Notes: a model not told the origin generated them from the sequence alone. A DNA stretch of 64,000 nt from Heliobacterium mobile (GCF_009720735.1 NZ_WNKU01000019.1:1-64000); one strand, 5' to 3'. Shown: positions 7,814 to 17,134, counted from the stretch's first letter. Numbers and translations are program-made.

Positions 7814-8617
7814 ATGAGAAAAGCGATTACAACAATCATCACCGGTTTCGTAGCAGCTTCCCTATTCTTGACGAGTGGGCTCCCTAGCGCCGATGCCTTT
7901 TGGGCGAGGTATTCCACGTCTCAAGCGATTGCGAAGTACAAGGAGTATAGCGATGATTACCAAAAAGACGAAGTAACCAAAGTGGCGAAATGGCGACAAT
8001 CGTACGCTTCCATCGATGGCAGCTTGGCCGATCAATTGGTTGAGCGGGCCATTTGGTATATGGACCAAGGCTACATGGTTTACGGACATCAATATAAAGG
8101 GTATAAAGATTATGGGATTGTAGACTGCTCCAACTTTGTATCTCTCATATACGGTGACTTTGGTTTCGATATAACGACCACCGCAAAAAACTATGGTACT
8201 GTAGGTAAGCGAGTTACGGGCGTTTATGCAGCAAAAGAAGGAAAATACTGGACCATTAAAGGGACTGAAAACCTGCGTCCAGGAGATATATTCACCTATT
8301 GGAAGACCGATTCGAACGGCAAGAAGTATATCAGTCACGTGTCCATCTACATGGGAATGATCGATGGACAACCTGCAGTCATTGGAACTGCTGACAGCAA
8401 AAACCCGACCGCCATCGGCATCGTCAATGATGTTCGATATTGGTGGGGAAGCAACTTGTTTACGGTCCAACGGGTACTGCCGGAAAGCTCATGGACCCCA
8501 AGTAAAACTATCGCTGGACACACTGCCAAAGCACCGGTAATCCCGAAGAAATATCAATTACCGCCGCAAAAACCTGTGATCATGCCCGCCCAAGGCAACA
8601 CAGCTGCAACAAATTAA
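7814..8617 (+). CDS. Secreted NlpC/P60-type cysteine peptidase
   Basis: 267 residues with a signal peptide (cleavage likely after SADA near residue 28). The NlpC/P60 core follows: catalytic Cys105 in VDCSNFV and His175 in ISHVSIYMG. The family cuts peptides of the cell wall. The core is at the C-terminal side of a helical segment, and the last 40 residues are Pro/Lys-rich. The ATG has GGAGGA upstream. A small stem CTCCTT/AAGGAG lies at about 7769-7784 in the leader. It is transcribed alone. Confidence 0.82.
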   Translation: MRKAITTIITGFVAASLFLTSGLPSADAFWARYSTSQAIAKYKEYSDDYQKDEVTKVAKWRQSYASIDGSLADQLVERAIWYMDQGYMVYGHQYKGYKDYGIVDCSNFVSLIYGDFGFDITTTAKNYGTVGKRVTGVYAAKEGKYWTIKGTENLRPGDIFTYWKTDSNGKKYISHVSIYMGMIDGQPAVIGTADSKNPTAIGIVNDVRYWWGSNLFTVQRVLPESSWTPSKTIAGHTAKAPVIPKKYQLPPQKPVIMPAQGNTAATN

Positions 8618-8650
8618 CTGCATAGGAAAGAGCGTTTGTCAGCATGAAAA

Positions 8651-8688
8651 AAGACCCGCCACCTTCTCAAGAAAGGTTGGCGGGTCTT
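8651..8688 (-). terminator. Terminator of the hydrogenase gene
   Basis: AAGACCCGCCA pairs with TTGGCGGGTCTT with one bulge. On the minus strand the stem is followed by TTTTTT, so it ends the hydrogenase transcript. It may also slow plus-strand transcription from the peptidase gene. Confidence 0.85.
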
Positions 8689-8709
8689 CCTCTAGTTGAC
8701 ATAGAGAAA

Positions 8710-10164
8710 TCAATCACGGTGAAGGGAAATGGGTACATCTTTCACTGTTGTATTCGCCTCTTGAATCGTCTTCATCTGCGCTTCTTGACTGAACTTGTCC
8801 ACGAGCACTTTTGCTTTCGGAGAATGGTTTAAGGCTGCCGGTCCGCCGATGCATCCATTGATACAAGCCATCCCCTCGATGAAGTTCTCCGGAAGTTTTC
8901 CAGCCTTGGCGATACGCAGCGCTTTGATACATTCTTCGGCACCGTTGCATTTGAGCGGCTTCACGGTAATATCTTTATTGGATTCCTTCAGGGATTGAAC
9001 GACCGCTTGGGTCACACCACCGGAACGGGCGAAGGCGCGTCCAAAGGGAGACGTTTCCTCCCGGTGATTTTCTTCACACTGAGCCGGATCGATCTCTGAG
9101 GCGGAGAGAATCGCCAGCAGTTCTTCGAAGGTCAGCGCATGATCGACGGCGCCGACTACGTCTTCGCGCACCGTTTCCGCCTTTTTTGCGATGCAAGGGC
9201 CGATAAAGACGACCTCTGCTTCTGGAGTTTTTGCTTTTAGGTACCGCGCCACCGCGATCATGGGAGAGACGGCAGAAGAGACATGCTCCTTTAACTCAGG
9301 GAAGTGTTTCTCAATCATTTCGACAAAAGCGGGACAGCAGGAGGTGGTGAGGAAAGAACCTGCTTGAATTTTTTCTTCCAGTTCGGCAGCTTCCTCTGGA
9401 ATGATCATATCGGCACCGAGCGCCGCTTCATAGACATCGAAGAAACCGATTTTTTTCAATGCTGTCCGCAGTTGTCCCAAGGTGGCATCTTGAAACTGGG
9501 CGACTACTGCCGGAGCTACAATCGCATAGACAGGATGATCTTTGGCCTGCAAGCTTTGGATCACATGGGTGATGAAGGATTTTTCGGAAATGGCACCAAA
9601 AGGACAACGATAGGCGCACTGACCGCAATTGATGCATTTCTCTGGGTCGATCTTGGCCAAGCGATCTTCCCCGGTCGTAATCGCTTTTACCGGACAAGCT
9701 TTGACACAAGGACGGAGGGTGTCTGTAATCGCGCCATAGGGACAAGCTTGTTTACAACGGCCACATTCGATACATTTTTCTTGATTGATGATCGCTTTGC
9801 GGCTGATTTGACCGATAGCGTTCACCGGACAAACTTCCATACAGGGATGGGCGATGCAGCCCCGGCATGCTTCGGTGACGGTAAACCGTTCTACAGGACA
9901 TTCATCGCAAGCCGTTTCCATGACTTGAATGATGCCGCCGGAAGATCCGCGAACATCATTTCCGCATGCGAGGATGATCCGTTCCCTAAGGACCGCTCGC
10001 TCTTTATAAACGCAACAACGAAAGTGAGGCTTTTTTCCTTTAACAATCATGTAGGGGATCAGATCTTTATGCTGATCGAGTGTTTTTTCCATAGACAATT
10101 TGGCAACATGGGTCAGAACTTCGTGGCGCAGCAGTTGTACAGTTGTTTCGAATTTTCGTGGCAT
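8710..10164 (-). CDS. [FeFe] hydrogenase, group B-like, with four ferredoxin-type clusters
   Basis: 484 residues from MPRKFETT. Cysteine motifs for iron-sulfur clusters occupy residues 86-187 (CRGCIAHPCMEVCP, CIECGRCKQACP, CINCGQCAYRCP). The H-cluster domain follows with TSCCPAF (274-280), GPCIAKKAE (322-330) and MACINGCIGGPA (432-443). The last motif lacks the GGGQP ending of classical group A enzymes, which matches group B. The reaction should be reversible proton reduction or hydrogen oxidation with ferredoxin. The ATG at 10164 has AAAGGAGGA seven bases upstream. It has its own promoter and is downstream of hydG-hydE. Confidence 0.88.
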   Translation of the reverse strand: MPRKFETTVQLLRHEVLTHVAKLSMEKTLDQHKDLIPYMIVKGKKPHFRCCVYKERAVLRERIILACGNDVRGSSGGIIQVMETACDECPVERFTVTEACRGCIAHPCMEVCPVNAIGQISRKAIINQEKCIECGRCKQACPYGAITDTLRPCVKACPVKAITTGEDRLAKIDPEKCINCGQCAYRCPFGAISEKSFITHVIQSLQAKDHPVYAIVAPAVVAQFQDATLGQLRTALKKIGFFDVYEAALGADMIIPEEAAELEEKIQAGSFLTTSCCPAFVEMIEKHFPELKEHVSSAVSPMIAVARYLKAKTPEAEVVFIGPCIAKKAETVREDVVGAVDHALTFEELLAILSASEIDPAQCEENHREETSPFGRAFARSGGVTQAVVQSLKESNKDITVKPLKCNGAEECIKALRIAKAGKLPENFIEGMACINGCIGGPAALNHSPKAKVLVDKFSQEAQMKTIQEANTTVKDVPISLHRD

Positions 10165-10235
10165 GATTCGGTCCTCCTTTGATTGCATATATATATTTAT
10201 CGTTAATCAAAAATAGTTCTGGTAGTGCACGGACC

Positions 10236-10264
10236 ATTATAAAGATGTATGTAACTAAATACAA
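10236..10264 (-). promoter_or_regulatory. Promoter of the hydrogenase gene
   Basis: On the minus strand, TTGTAT and TATAAT are separated by 17 bases. It lies about 70 bases before the hydrogenase start. Confidence 0.7.
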
Positions 10265-10287
10265 TGATATCCTCTTGGGAAAAAAGC

Positions 10288-10323
10288 AAAAAAAAGCCGC
10301 CCACCATCACAAATGCTGACGGA
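10288..10323 (-). terminator. Probable terminator of hydE
   Basis: On the minus strand CCGTC pairs with GGCGG (one G-T pair) around an A/T-rich loop, followed by nine T residues. The stem is short. Confidence 0.45.
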
Positions 10324-10394
10324 ATAGTTATCTTAATTATGTCAACGACGATTGGATATACGCGATGGTTTGATATAAGCGACGATGGGTTTAA

Positions 10395-11717
10395 TTAGCA
10401 GGTAACCCCGCGAATATAATTCGGAAGTATCCGTCGAGCTTCTTTAATAGAACGGCAAGCGAAGTCGAGGTCTACTTTCGCCTTTTTTTGATACAACTGG
10501 TAATTGGCTCGGTAAGTTTCCGGTGTGTTGATCAACATGATCGAGTTTGCACCCCACTCCAATGCGAGCCGCTGTCCATCAGGATGCAGCGTAGCCAGGG
10601 AAGTGGTGGCAGGAATGAAGGCGCGGCCGCAGAGAAGACGGGTGACAGCGACAGCACGCAGAGTCAGATCTAAGTCCCCAGGCGGGTGATTTTCTAAAGG
10701 GGTATGCTCGGCAGGGAGAAAGGGACCGACGCCGATCATATTCGCGCCCAGATCGCGCCAGTACAGGATGTCTTGGGCGATGCTGGCTACCCTTTGACCG
10801 GGCAGACCGACGATGCCGCCTGTTCCCAGCAGGAATCCCGCTTCCCGGAGCCAGAGGAGGTGTTGTTTACGCTCTTGCAGATCATCATCAGGATGGACTC
10901 GTGCGAAAACTTCCGGATCGGTCGTCTCGATGCGGAGGAGGTAGTTGTTTGCTCCTGCCCGGCGAAAAGCCCGGTAATCTTCTAAGGATCGTTCCCCTAA
11001 ACTTAAGGTGATCCGCAGGCCGTACTGTTTTTTGATGGACTTGATCAGTTCCACCAGCGATTCTGTGGCCTCCGGCGACTCTTCGCCCGATTGCAGGATG
11101 ACAGTCCGTATCCCCAAGGCATAAACGTCGCCGACTGCAGCGAGAATAGCTTTGTTGTCCATACGGTAACGGGGCAGTTGCTGATTCCCCTTACGAAGCC
11201 CGCAGTAATGACAGTTCTTGCGGCACTGATTGCCGAATTCCACCGCACCTCGGATGTCGACCACATCACCCAACGTTTCTTGGCGCAAAGCATCAGCGGC
11301 CCCTTGAAGGGCTCGATGATCAGCCGGAGTGGGAGGGGATAGAAGCTGTTCAACTTCTTCCAGGCTTGGTGCATTCATTTCCCGTACTCGATTCAACAGG
11401 TCACCGTAAGCGGCTGTTTCCACTTGTTCCAAAGCGTTCTGCCAAGCTTCTCCGGGAGGGACTGAACGCCAAGGTTCCAACGCCTGCGGATGTAGTCCAT
11501 GGTTCGAAAGCAGTTCCTGCACTTCCGGACCGTGAAATCCGGAAAAGACGATGGCCGTCGTGCAGACAGGGCCGAACCCTTTCGGGGTGGGGATAAAGTC
11601 GCCCTGTACGCCGGAAGACTCCATCAGTTGATGCGCTTGTAAAGTTTGTTGCATCGAGGGGAAGACGACGATCCACCGATCACCCTTTGGCTGCTTCGTC
11701 AGAAATTTATCTAACAT
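10395..11717 (-). CDS. hydE: [FeFe] hydrogenase maturase HydE with N-terminal DUF3343 domain
   Basis: 440 residues; a usual HydE has about 350. The radical SAM motif is CRKNCHYC (Cys165, 169, 172), with GNQC before it, and HydE-typical segments follow (TVILQSGEE, LLRIETTDPE, GTGGIVGLPGQ). HydE works with HydG and HydF to build the diiron subcluster. The extra first 85 residues (RWIVVFPSMQQTLQAHQLME, then PVCTTAIVFSG) look like a DUF3343 domain, a small protein type described as a putative selenium/sulfur carrier. The domain keeps a cysteine (Cys52) in the expected place. It lies 24 bases after hydG, in one unit. Confidence 0.88.
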   Translation of the reverse strand: MLDKFLTKQPKGDRWIVVFPSMQQTLQAHQLMESSGVQGDFIPTPKGFGPVCTTAIVFSGFHGPEVQELLSNHGLHPQALEPWRSVPPGEAWQNALEQVETAAYGDLLNRVREMNAPSLEEVEQLLSPPTPADHRALQGAADALRQETLGDVVDIRGAVEFGNQCRKNCHYCGLRKGNQQLPRYRMDNKAILAAVGDVYALGIRTVILQSGEESPEATESLVELIKSIKKQYGLRITLSLGERSLEDYRAFRRAGANNYLLRIETTDPEVFARVHPDDDLQERKQHLLWLREAGFLLGTGGIVGLPGQRVASIAQDILYWRDLGANMIGVGPFLPAEHTPLENHPPGDLDLTLRAVAVTRLLCGRAFIPATTSLATLHPDGQRLALEWGANSIMLINTPETYRANYQLYQKKAKVDLDFACRSIKEARRILPNYIRGVTC

Positions 11718-11741
11718 GAATGTGGCAACGTCCTTTCCAGG

Positions 11742-13121
11742 CTAGATATAAATATCTCGTTCGCCGCACCGCAGTCGCTCCATTCCCTGCCGCAGCCGTT
11801 CGGCTTTCTCCTCAGAAAGTTGGGTCAGCGCTTGCTCGATTACAGCGGCCCCCCTTTTCTGTAATGACTCATCTCCGTAATCGAGCAGGTATTCTTGTAA
11901 CGTCAAAAGGGCGTTCGGATCGCACATTTGAGCGATATGCCCGGTTTTGGCCAAGGCCATAAAATCTTCACCCGTCCGGCCGCTCCGGTAGCAAGCAGTA
12001 CAAAAGCTGGGGATGAATCCTTTCTCCATGATGGAGAGCGTTACTTCCGGCAAGGAGCGATGGTCTTCCAGGTAAAACTGGCTTCCTTTGGTTTCAAGAT
12101 CTTCTGCCTGTTCTGTTCCATCGCGATAACCGCCGGGGGTGGTGGAAGAGCCGGCACTGATTTGGGAGATGCCCAGATGGAGCAGTTCATTTCGAAGTTC
12201 CGCTGACTCCCGTGTAGAGAGGATCAGCCCTGTATAGGGAATCGCCAGGCGAAGAACGGCGACGATTTGTTTAAAGGTTTCGTCATCGATCGAATAGGGG
12301 ACAGTGGTTAAGGCTGATTCAAAGGCTGGTTTCAACCGGGGAACGGAAACAGTATGCGGTCCGGCGCCATAGCGATCCTCTAAGATCCGGGCGTGTTCCA
12401 AGAGGGCCAGGATCTCAAAAGGATGATCATAGAGTCCAAAGAGAACACCGAGTCCCACATCGTCGATACCGGCTTCCATGGCCCGGTCCATCGCAGTTAG
12501 GCGGTTGAAGTAATCCGCTTTAGGGCCCGATGGGTGCAGATAGGCGTAAGTGTCAGGATGATAGGTCTCTTGAAAGAGCTGATAGGTACCGATTTGGGCA
12601 TCTTTAAGGATGCGAAAATCGTCGATACTCAAAGGAGCACAGTTTACATTCAGACGACGAATATCGGTGGACGAATAAATCGCCTCGACCATCTGGGCGA
12701 TAATGGTTGCTGCAGCTTCCTTGGGGTGTTCACCAGCTACTAACAGCAACCGTTTATGTCCCATTGCTTCCAGTTGCATCGCTTGCCGACGGACCTCTTC
12801 TACGGTGAGGCTTTTTCGGACCAAGGCTGTATTGGCGCGACGAAAACCACAGTAAAGGCAGTCATTGATACAACGGTTTGACGTATAGAGGGGAGCGAAG
12901 AGGACGATTCGTTTCCCGTAAATCTCATCTTTTATTTTTCCTGCTTCTGCAAAAAGAGCAGACCGCCATTCGGGGTTAGATATCGATAAGAGAAGTGCTG
13001 TTTCCCGAAGAGATAAGCCCTTTTTTTCCCGGGCCTTTGCCAGCACCTCGTCAAAACAGTTCTGATCCAAGGGAAGGGGATGTTCAAGGGCAGCATGGAT
13101 GGGAGCTAATGAAATACTCAT
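11742..13121 (-). CDS. hydG: [FeFe] hydrogenase maturase HydG
   Basis: 459 residues. HydG cleaves tyrosine to supply CO and cyanide ligands for the H-cluster. The radical SAM motif is CINDCLYC (Cys84, 88, 91). Typical segments follow: LLLVAGEHPKE, the ETYHPDTY region and ISAGSSTTPGGY. The C terminus carries the second-cluster motif SFCTACYRSGRTG with a further Cys in AQMC, as expected. The ATG at 13121 has AAGAGGT upstream. It is the first gene of hydG-hydE. The third maturase HydF is not in this window. Confidence 0.95.
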   Translation of the reverse strand: MSISLAPIHAALEHPLPLDQNCFDEVLAKAREKKGLSLRETALLLSISNPEWRSALFAEAGKIKDEIYGKRIVLFAPLYTSNRCINDCLYCGFRRANTALVRKSLTVEEVRRQAMQLEAMGHKRLLLVAGEHPKEAAATIIAQMVEAIYSSTDIRRLNVNCAPLSIDDFRILKDAQIGTYQLFQETYHPDTYAYLHPSGPKADYFNRLTAMDRAMEAGIDDVGLGVLFGLYDHPFEILALLEHARILEDRYGAGPHTVSVPRLKPAFESALTTVPYSIDDETFKQIVAVLRLAIPYTGLILSTRESAELRNELLHLGISQISAGSSTTPGGYRDGTEQAEDLETKGSQFYLEDHRSLPEVTLSIMEKGFIPSFCTACYRSGRTGEDFMALAKTGHIAQMCDPNALLTLQEYLLDYGDESLQKRGAAVIEQALTQLSEEKAERLRQGMERLRCGERDIYI

Positions 13122-13162
13122 ACATTACCTCTTTTCTCAGGGTCTACAGGGCGTCCTCGTTT

Positions 13163-13168
13163 ATTATA
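13163..13168 (-). promoter_or_regulatory. Possible -10 element of hydG-hydE
   Basis: TATAAT on the minus strand, about 40 bases upstream of hydG. A matching -35 at normal spacing is weak. Confidence 0.35.
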
Positions 13169-13222
13169 AACCAAAGTGGAGAATCGCCATGAAGATTAAT
13201 TTTTCTTGCTTGTTTTAACAAT

Positions 13223-13260
13223 AAAAGCCGGGCGTCCGGGTAGCGAACGCGTCGGCTTTT
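13223..13260 (-). terminator. Terminator of the chemoreceptor-STAS unit
   Basis: AAAAGCCG and CGGCTTTT flank an inner CG-rich stem. On the minus strand it is followed by TTTTATTGTT. Confidence 0.8.
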
Positions 13261-13284
13261 ACTGTCTCTCTTCTACATCAACAT

Positions 13285-13587
13285 CTAAATGATTTGAAAA
13301 ACCCGGTTGAGTCGTGTCAACTCAAAGACTTCTTTAACGACCCCGTGGATTCCTTTGATGACCACATCGCCCCCGCTTTGGCGGGCTCGTTTCAAGACGG
13401 TGACGAGTACGCCGAGACCTGAACTATCGATAAAGTTGACGCCTTGCATATCGATAAGAAAATGGACGCCATGATGATTAGCATGTTGGAGAAGCTTTTC
13501 ACGCAATTCCGCTGCTTCTGTCACTAGAATGCTTCCAGTCAGGGTGACTGTTACCTGATTGTTCGCTGTAACGATGTTCTGAATCAT
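13285..13587 (-). CDS. STAS-domain protein (anti-sigma factor antagonist type)
   Basis: About 100 residues covering a single STAS domain, with IDMQGVNFIDSSGLGVLV around the conserved serine that is phosphorylated in SpoIIAA/RsbV-type proteins. Such proteins bind and are switched by a serine kinase partner. No kinase or sigma factor gene is adjacent. It begins 16 bases after the chemoreceptor gene, so the two are co-transcribed. The second ATG (13587) is chosen because AAAGGATG sits eight bases before it; the first ATG overlaps the site. Confidence 0.88.
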   Translation of the reverse strand: MIQNIVTANNQVTVTLTGSILVTEAAELREKLLQHANHHGVHFLIDMQGVNFIDSSGLGVLVTVLKRARQSGGDVVIKGIHGVVKEVFELTRLNRVFQII

Positions 13588-13603
13588 GATGTTCATCCTT
13601 TCG

Positions 13604-15685
13604 TTATTTCGTCCTGATTTTTTGCGTCAGGCGATCCAGTTTGTGGAGCACTGTTTTGGAATGGTGCTCTAATTCAAGGAGCACTCTCTTCGCTTCCTCA
13701 CGGTTCCCCGATTGATAGGCCAAGACGGCTTTCTTCGCACAATCATGGACTTGCTGGTGAGGTTCTTCAAGGGACATAAAGTTGGGATCCCTTTTCAGCG
13801 GGTTGTTTTCATCGTAGTACCATTTACCGAGGCGGCAATGGTGATGGGAAGTGACATCGTCTAAATCCAATCGCTCGACACCGTCGATCATGTTGGAAAT
13901 ACGCAGTTTCCAAAGTAAGTGATCCGATTTGGCGCGAACGAGCAAATCAAAATCGGTCAACTTTTGGGATGAATCATCGACGGTAAACCTCTGTACCGTG
14001 TGTAAGAGTGTAGAGGCCATAGCACTCGTCTCTTCCGTGGAGGCGGCGATCGTTTCCATCGAAGCGGAAGCTTCTTCTGTAGCCGCCGCTACCTGTTGTA
14101 CATGGGAGCTTACATTTTCAATATTGGTTGCGATGGAGTCGATCAATTTGACGATCCGATCGGAACTGGCCACGTTCTCATTCGTCACCTTGACAATCTC
14201 TTGAACCGCCCCTACCGTCCGGTTGACAGCCGTGACGATGTTGTCGAGGGCATGACCCGCTTCTTGTACCACACGGAAGCCTTGTTCTACCTCATCGCGG
14301 CTTAGTCGGGTAGCTGTGACTGCCGCTTCGGTACTTTCAGCCACTTTTTGCACTAGTTGATCGACTTCCTGAGCCCCTTGGCTCGATTGCTCGGCCAGTT
14401 TGCGTACTTCGTCGGCGACAACAGCGAATCCACGTCCTGCTTCGCCCGCCCTAGCCGCCTCAATCGCGGCGTTCAGTGCCAGCAAATTGGTTTGGTTGGC
14501 GATACCGGTAATCGTATCGGTGATGGACTGAATTTGCTGGGAGTAACTGTTGAGGGTCGTGATCCAGTTTTCCGTTTCCGTCGTCTTCTCTTTTATTTTC
14601 GTCATCCGGGTTACCGTTTCCTCTACCGTCTGCTTACCTCTTTCCGCCGTCGTTAAAGTCATGTTTGAATCGCTGGCTGCCGATTCGGCTTGGTTCTTGG
14701 CGATCTGGATGAGGGACGATAGTTCGATCAATACGGATGACGCGTCTACAACAGACCGGCTGCCTTCTTCTGTCTCTCGGGCGACCTCCTGCATGCTGGC
14801 CGCTACTTGTTGGAGGGAGGCCGATACTTGCTGACTCGAGGCCGCCATCTCTTCCGAGGCAGCGGCCATTTCTTCGGACGTTTTCCGGATGCCTCTGATC
14901 ATATCGGACTGGTGGTGCACCATCTGGTTGAAGGTGGCCGTCATGTTGCCAAATTCGTCGGTAGCTGCCACCTCGCCGTGGACCGATAAATTCCCGGCTC
15001 CCGCTTGTGTCATCAACAACTGGATCTGCTGAATCGGTTTAGAGATACTACGGACCAGGAGTGTACTTAAGAAAAGGGAGATGACGACGGCAAAGAGGGT
15101 AATAGCAACGATAGTATTTATGGACTGGGAAATATCTTTGTCAATATCCCGATTCAACGTTTCAGCTACGTCTGAATTGAAATCAGCGATCTTTTTCCAT
15201 AACTCATTCTCTTTTTCAAACTCCGGTTTGCTCGTCGACAATAATTTCAGAGCTTCTTCTGAGTTCCCGGCTAAGGCAAGATCGATGATCTTCTTTTGAT
15301 TGATATCGTTACGTTCTGCTAAGCTCTTTACCGAACGAAGCGTTTCCAATTCAAAATCGAGCAAGTATGTCTTCTCATAGTCATGTGACAGTTGTGCGAC
15401 TTTATGTTTATTGTCAGTAATCTGCTTTGCCAGGGAAGAACGTTTATTGATGTCAGAAGTTAAAAGCATCTCAAGCAATTTCGATTCGCTGTCATGACTG
15501 AGAGACCCTATTTCATTGAGCCATTTAACAGGCAAGAGCCGATCATTGTACATTTGCTCAGCATAAACGTCAATTTTACTCATGAAAAAATAGCTGACTG
15601 CTCCGGTACCGGCTAATAGGAAAATGACACCTGCAATCAAAAGTAGGATTTTTTTCGTAACATTTAGGTTACGGAGCCAATTCAC
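13604..15685 (-). CDS. Methyl-accepting chemotaxis protein with 4HB sensor and C-terminal CZB domain
   Basis: 693 residues. Membrane segments at about 13-33 and 190-212 enclose a four-helix-bundle sensor with the motif [16 protein letters not shown] domain and long signalling helices follow, with the tip [20 protein letters not shown]. The last 120 residues form a chemoreceptor zinc-binding (CZB) domain: [25 protein letters not shown] and [11 protein letters not shown] carry the His/Cys ligands. CZB domains sense zinc or oxidants such as hypochlorous acid. GTG at 15685 has AAAGGGG upstream; a TTG at 15703 is an alternative. Confidence 0.92.
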   Translation of the reverse strand: MNWLRNLNVTKKILLLIAGVIFLLAGTGAVSYFFMSKIDVYAEQMYNDRLLPVKWLNEIGSLSHDSESKLLEMLLTSDINKRSSLAKQITDNKHKVAQLSHDYEKTYLLDFELETLRSVKSLAERNDINQKKIIDLALAGNSEEALKLLSTSKPEFEKENELWKKIADFNSDVAETLNRDIDKDISQSINTIVAITLFAVVISLFLSTLLVRSISKPIQQIQLLMTQAGAGNLSVHGEVAATDEFGNMTATFNQMVHHQSDMIRGIRKTSEEMAAASEEMAASSQQVSASLQQVAASMQEVARETEEGSRSVVDASSVLIELSSLIQIAKNQAESAASDSNMTLTTAERGKQTVEETVTRMTKIKEKTTETENWITTLNSYSQQIQSITDTITGIANQTNLLALNAAIEAARAGEAGRGFAVVADEVRKLAEQSSQGAQEVDQLVQKVAESTEAAVTATRLSRDEVEQGFRVVQEAGHALDNIVTAVNRTVGAVQEIVKVTNENVASSDRIVKLIDSIATNIENVSSHVQQVAAATEEASASMETIAASTEETSAMASTLLHTVQRFTVDDSSQKLTDFDLLVRAKSDHLLWKLRISNMIDGVERLDLDDVTSHHHCRLGKWYYDENNPLKRDPNFMSLEEPHQQVHDCAKKAVLAYQSGNREEAKRVLLELEHHSKTVLHKLDRLTQKIRTK

Positions 15686-15753
15686 TGGATCAACCCCTTT
15701 CAAATAGTGAATAACAACATAATCAAAGGCTTTTTCTTAGTTTATCATAGGTT

Positions 15754-15780
15754 AAACCTCCCAGCCAGTGTGGGAGGTTT
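15754..15780. repeat. Perfect 10-bp hairpin between divergent genes
   Basis: AAACCTCCCA and TGGGAGGTTT around seven bases. It lies about 70 bases before the chemoreceptor start and 100 before the serine hydrolase start. No gene ends here, so it is more likely a leader hairpin of the chemoreceptor mRNA than a normal terminator, although TTTATTTA follows on the plus strand. Confidence 0.6.
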
Positions 15781-15814
15781 ATTTACTTTATTAAACATTT
15801 ATAACATGAAGTAC

Positions 15815-15836
15815 TTGTAGATTTATAGTTCTACAA
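15815..15836. promoter_or_regulatory. Inverted repeat upstream of the serine hydrolase gene
   Basis: TTGTAGA and TCTACAA with an eight-base centre, just before a possible -10 (TATACT). It could be an operator. Confidence 0.4.
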
Positions 15837-15883
15837 ACATTATACTGGCACGGTGTCTTATTTGCACTATAGAGAGGGGGATA

Positions 15884-17134
15884 ATGATGCAAATAAAAAG
15901 CACCAGACTATATCCGTGGATTCTTTTTGCGGCTTTTTCGCTGGGGGGATTGGCTATGGCTCAACCAGCCTTAGCGAATTATCCTGATATTTCGTTATCT
16001 ATCAATGGACATTTCATTCAGTCAACGCCAGCGCCGAAGGTCATCGGTGGATATATTGCCGTCCCCGCTCGTGGCTTGACCGAAAGTCTAGGCGGCAAAG
16101 TGTATTGGAACGGTGCTACTCAAACGATGACGGTAGTCCGTGGCGGAGCCAACGGCACCGTCGAAATCGGGAACCCGTGGGCTGTAGTAAACGGTAAAAC
16201 GATCAAACTCGCTTTCGCTCCCTTCTTATCGGGAGATCGTCTGTACCTTCCGTTGAACTTTCTCGGGAAAGCGTTTAACGCCTCACTGAATTGGGACGCT
16301 GTAGACCATATCGCTTCTGTGAATACGCCTGATCAAAAGTTTCAATGGGGAACGGGAATGCGAGCAGTCTCCATTCCGGATTATCAAGTGCTGAAGCAAC
16401 GTGTGCAAGGGTATCTCGATGAGCGTCCCGGTCAGGTCAGCGTCTATGTGCAAGATCTTACGACAGGTGCTTCCTTTGATATCGGCGGTGATCAAATTTA
16501 TATGACTGCCAGTACCCATAAATTGCCGACCGTATTGTATTTATACACCTTGGCGGCCCAAGGAAAAGTGGATCTAAATTCGACGCTGACTTATACCTCA
16601 GATTATTACCGTCAAGGGACGGGTATCATGCAGGGAGAGCCTTTTGGCAAAGAGTATAAGCTCCGCGAACTTGCCCGTTTGGCTATCGTCTACAGCGACA
16701 ACGCCGCATGGGCTATGCTGCTTGATTACCTCGGCGATGACAATCTGGGTCAATTTGAACAATCTATCGGTGGAACGGTAACTTACTATGATGACAATAG
16801 TAATCCGCTGACCACTCCGCGAGACATGGGAAAATACCTGGCCTATTTGTCCGTTTTCCGAGACAATCAGCCTGCTTTGGGCAATGAGATTTTTAATGCT
16901 TTAGAAAACACCGTATATAATGATCGTATTCCCTCTGAACTACCTGCTGGTACTGTGGTAGCCCACAAAATCGGCTCCCTCAATGACAAGTTTCATGATG
17001 TCGGTATCGTCTTTGCTCCGAACCGACCTTATATCATCTCCATTTACAGTAAAGATGGATGGGAAGCGGCATCAGTGCAGACACTGGCTGATCTTTCCCG
17101 CATCGTCTACGATTATCAGGTTTCACTACCTTGA
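15884..17134 (+). CDS. Secreted stalk-domain/beta-lactamase-fold serine hydrolase
   Basis: 416 residues. A signal peptide ends near ALA at residue 31. A copper amine oxidase N-terminal (stalk) domain follows at about 36-147, then a class A beta-lactamase-like domain. Active-site motifs are visible: S210-THK213 (SxxK), S271-DN273 (SDN) and K362-IG364 (a KTG-box variant). No clear ExxLN (Glu166) motif is obvious, so it may be a D,D-peptidase-like or other serine hydrolase rather than a true beta-lactamase. Stalk domains usually act as wall-binding or spacer modules. It is transcribed alone with GAGAGGGGG before the ATG. Confidence 0.85.
   Translation: MMQIKSTRLYPWILFAAFSLGGLAMAQPALANYPDISLSINGHFIQSTPAPKVIGGYIAVPARGLTESLGGKVYWNGATQTMTVVRGGANGTVEIGNPWAVVNGKTIKLAFAPFLSGDRLYLPLNFLGKAFNASLNWDAVDHIASVNTPDQKFQWGTGMRAVSIPDYQVLKQRVQGYLDERPGQVSVYVQDLTTGASFDIGGDQIYMTASTHKLPTVLYLYTLAAQGKVDLNSTLTYTSDYYRQGTGIMQGEPFGKEYKLRELARLAIVYSDNAAWAMLLDYLGDDNLGQFEQSIGGTVTYYDDNSNPLTTPRDMGKYLAYLSVFRDNQPALGNEIFNALENTVYNDRIPSELPAGTVVAHKIGSLNDKFHDVGIVFAPNRPYIISIYSKDGWEAASVQTLADLSRIVYDYQVSLP

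Noticed and set aside
9304-10182. Long plus-strand open frame opposite the hydrogenase gene
   Set aside because: It has no ribosome binding site or family resemblance; the minus-strand gene explains the region.
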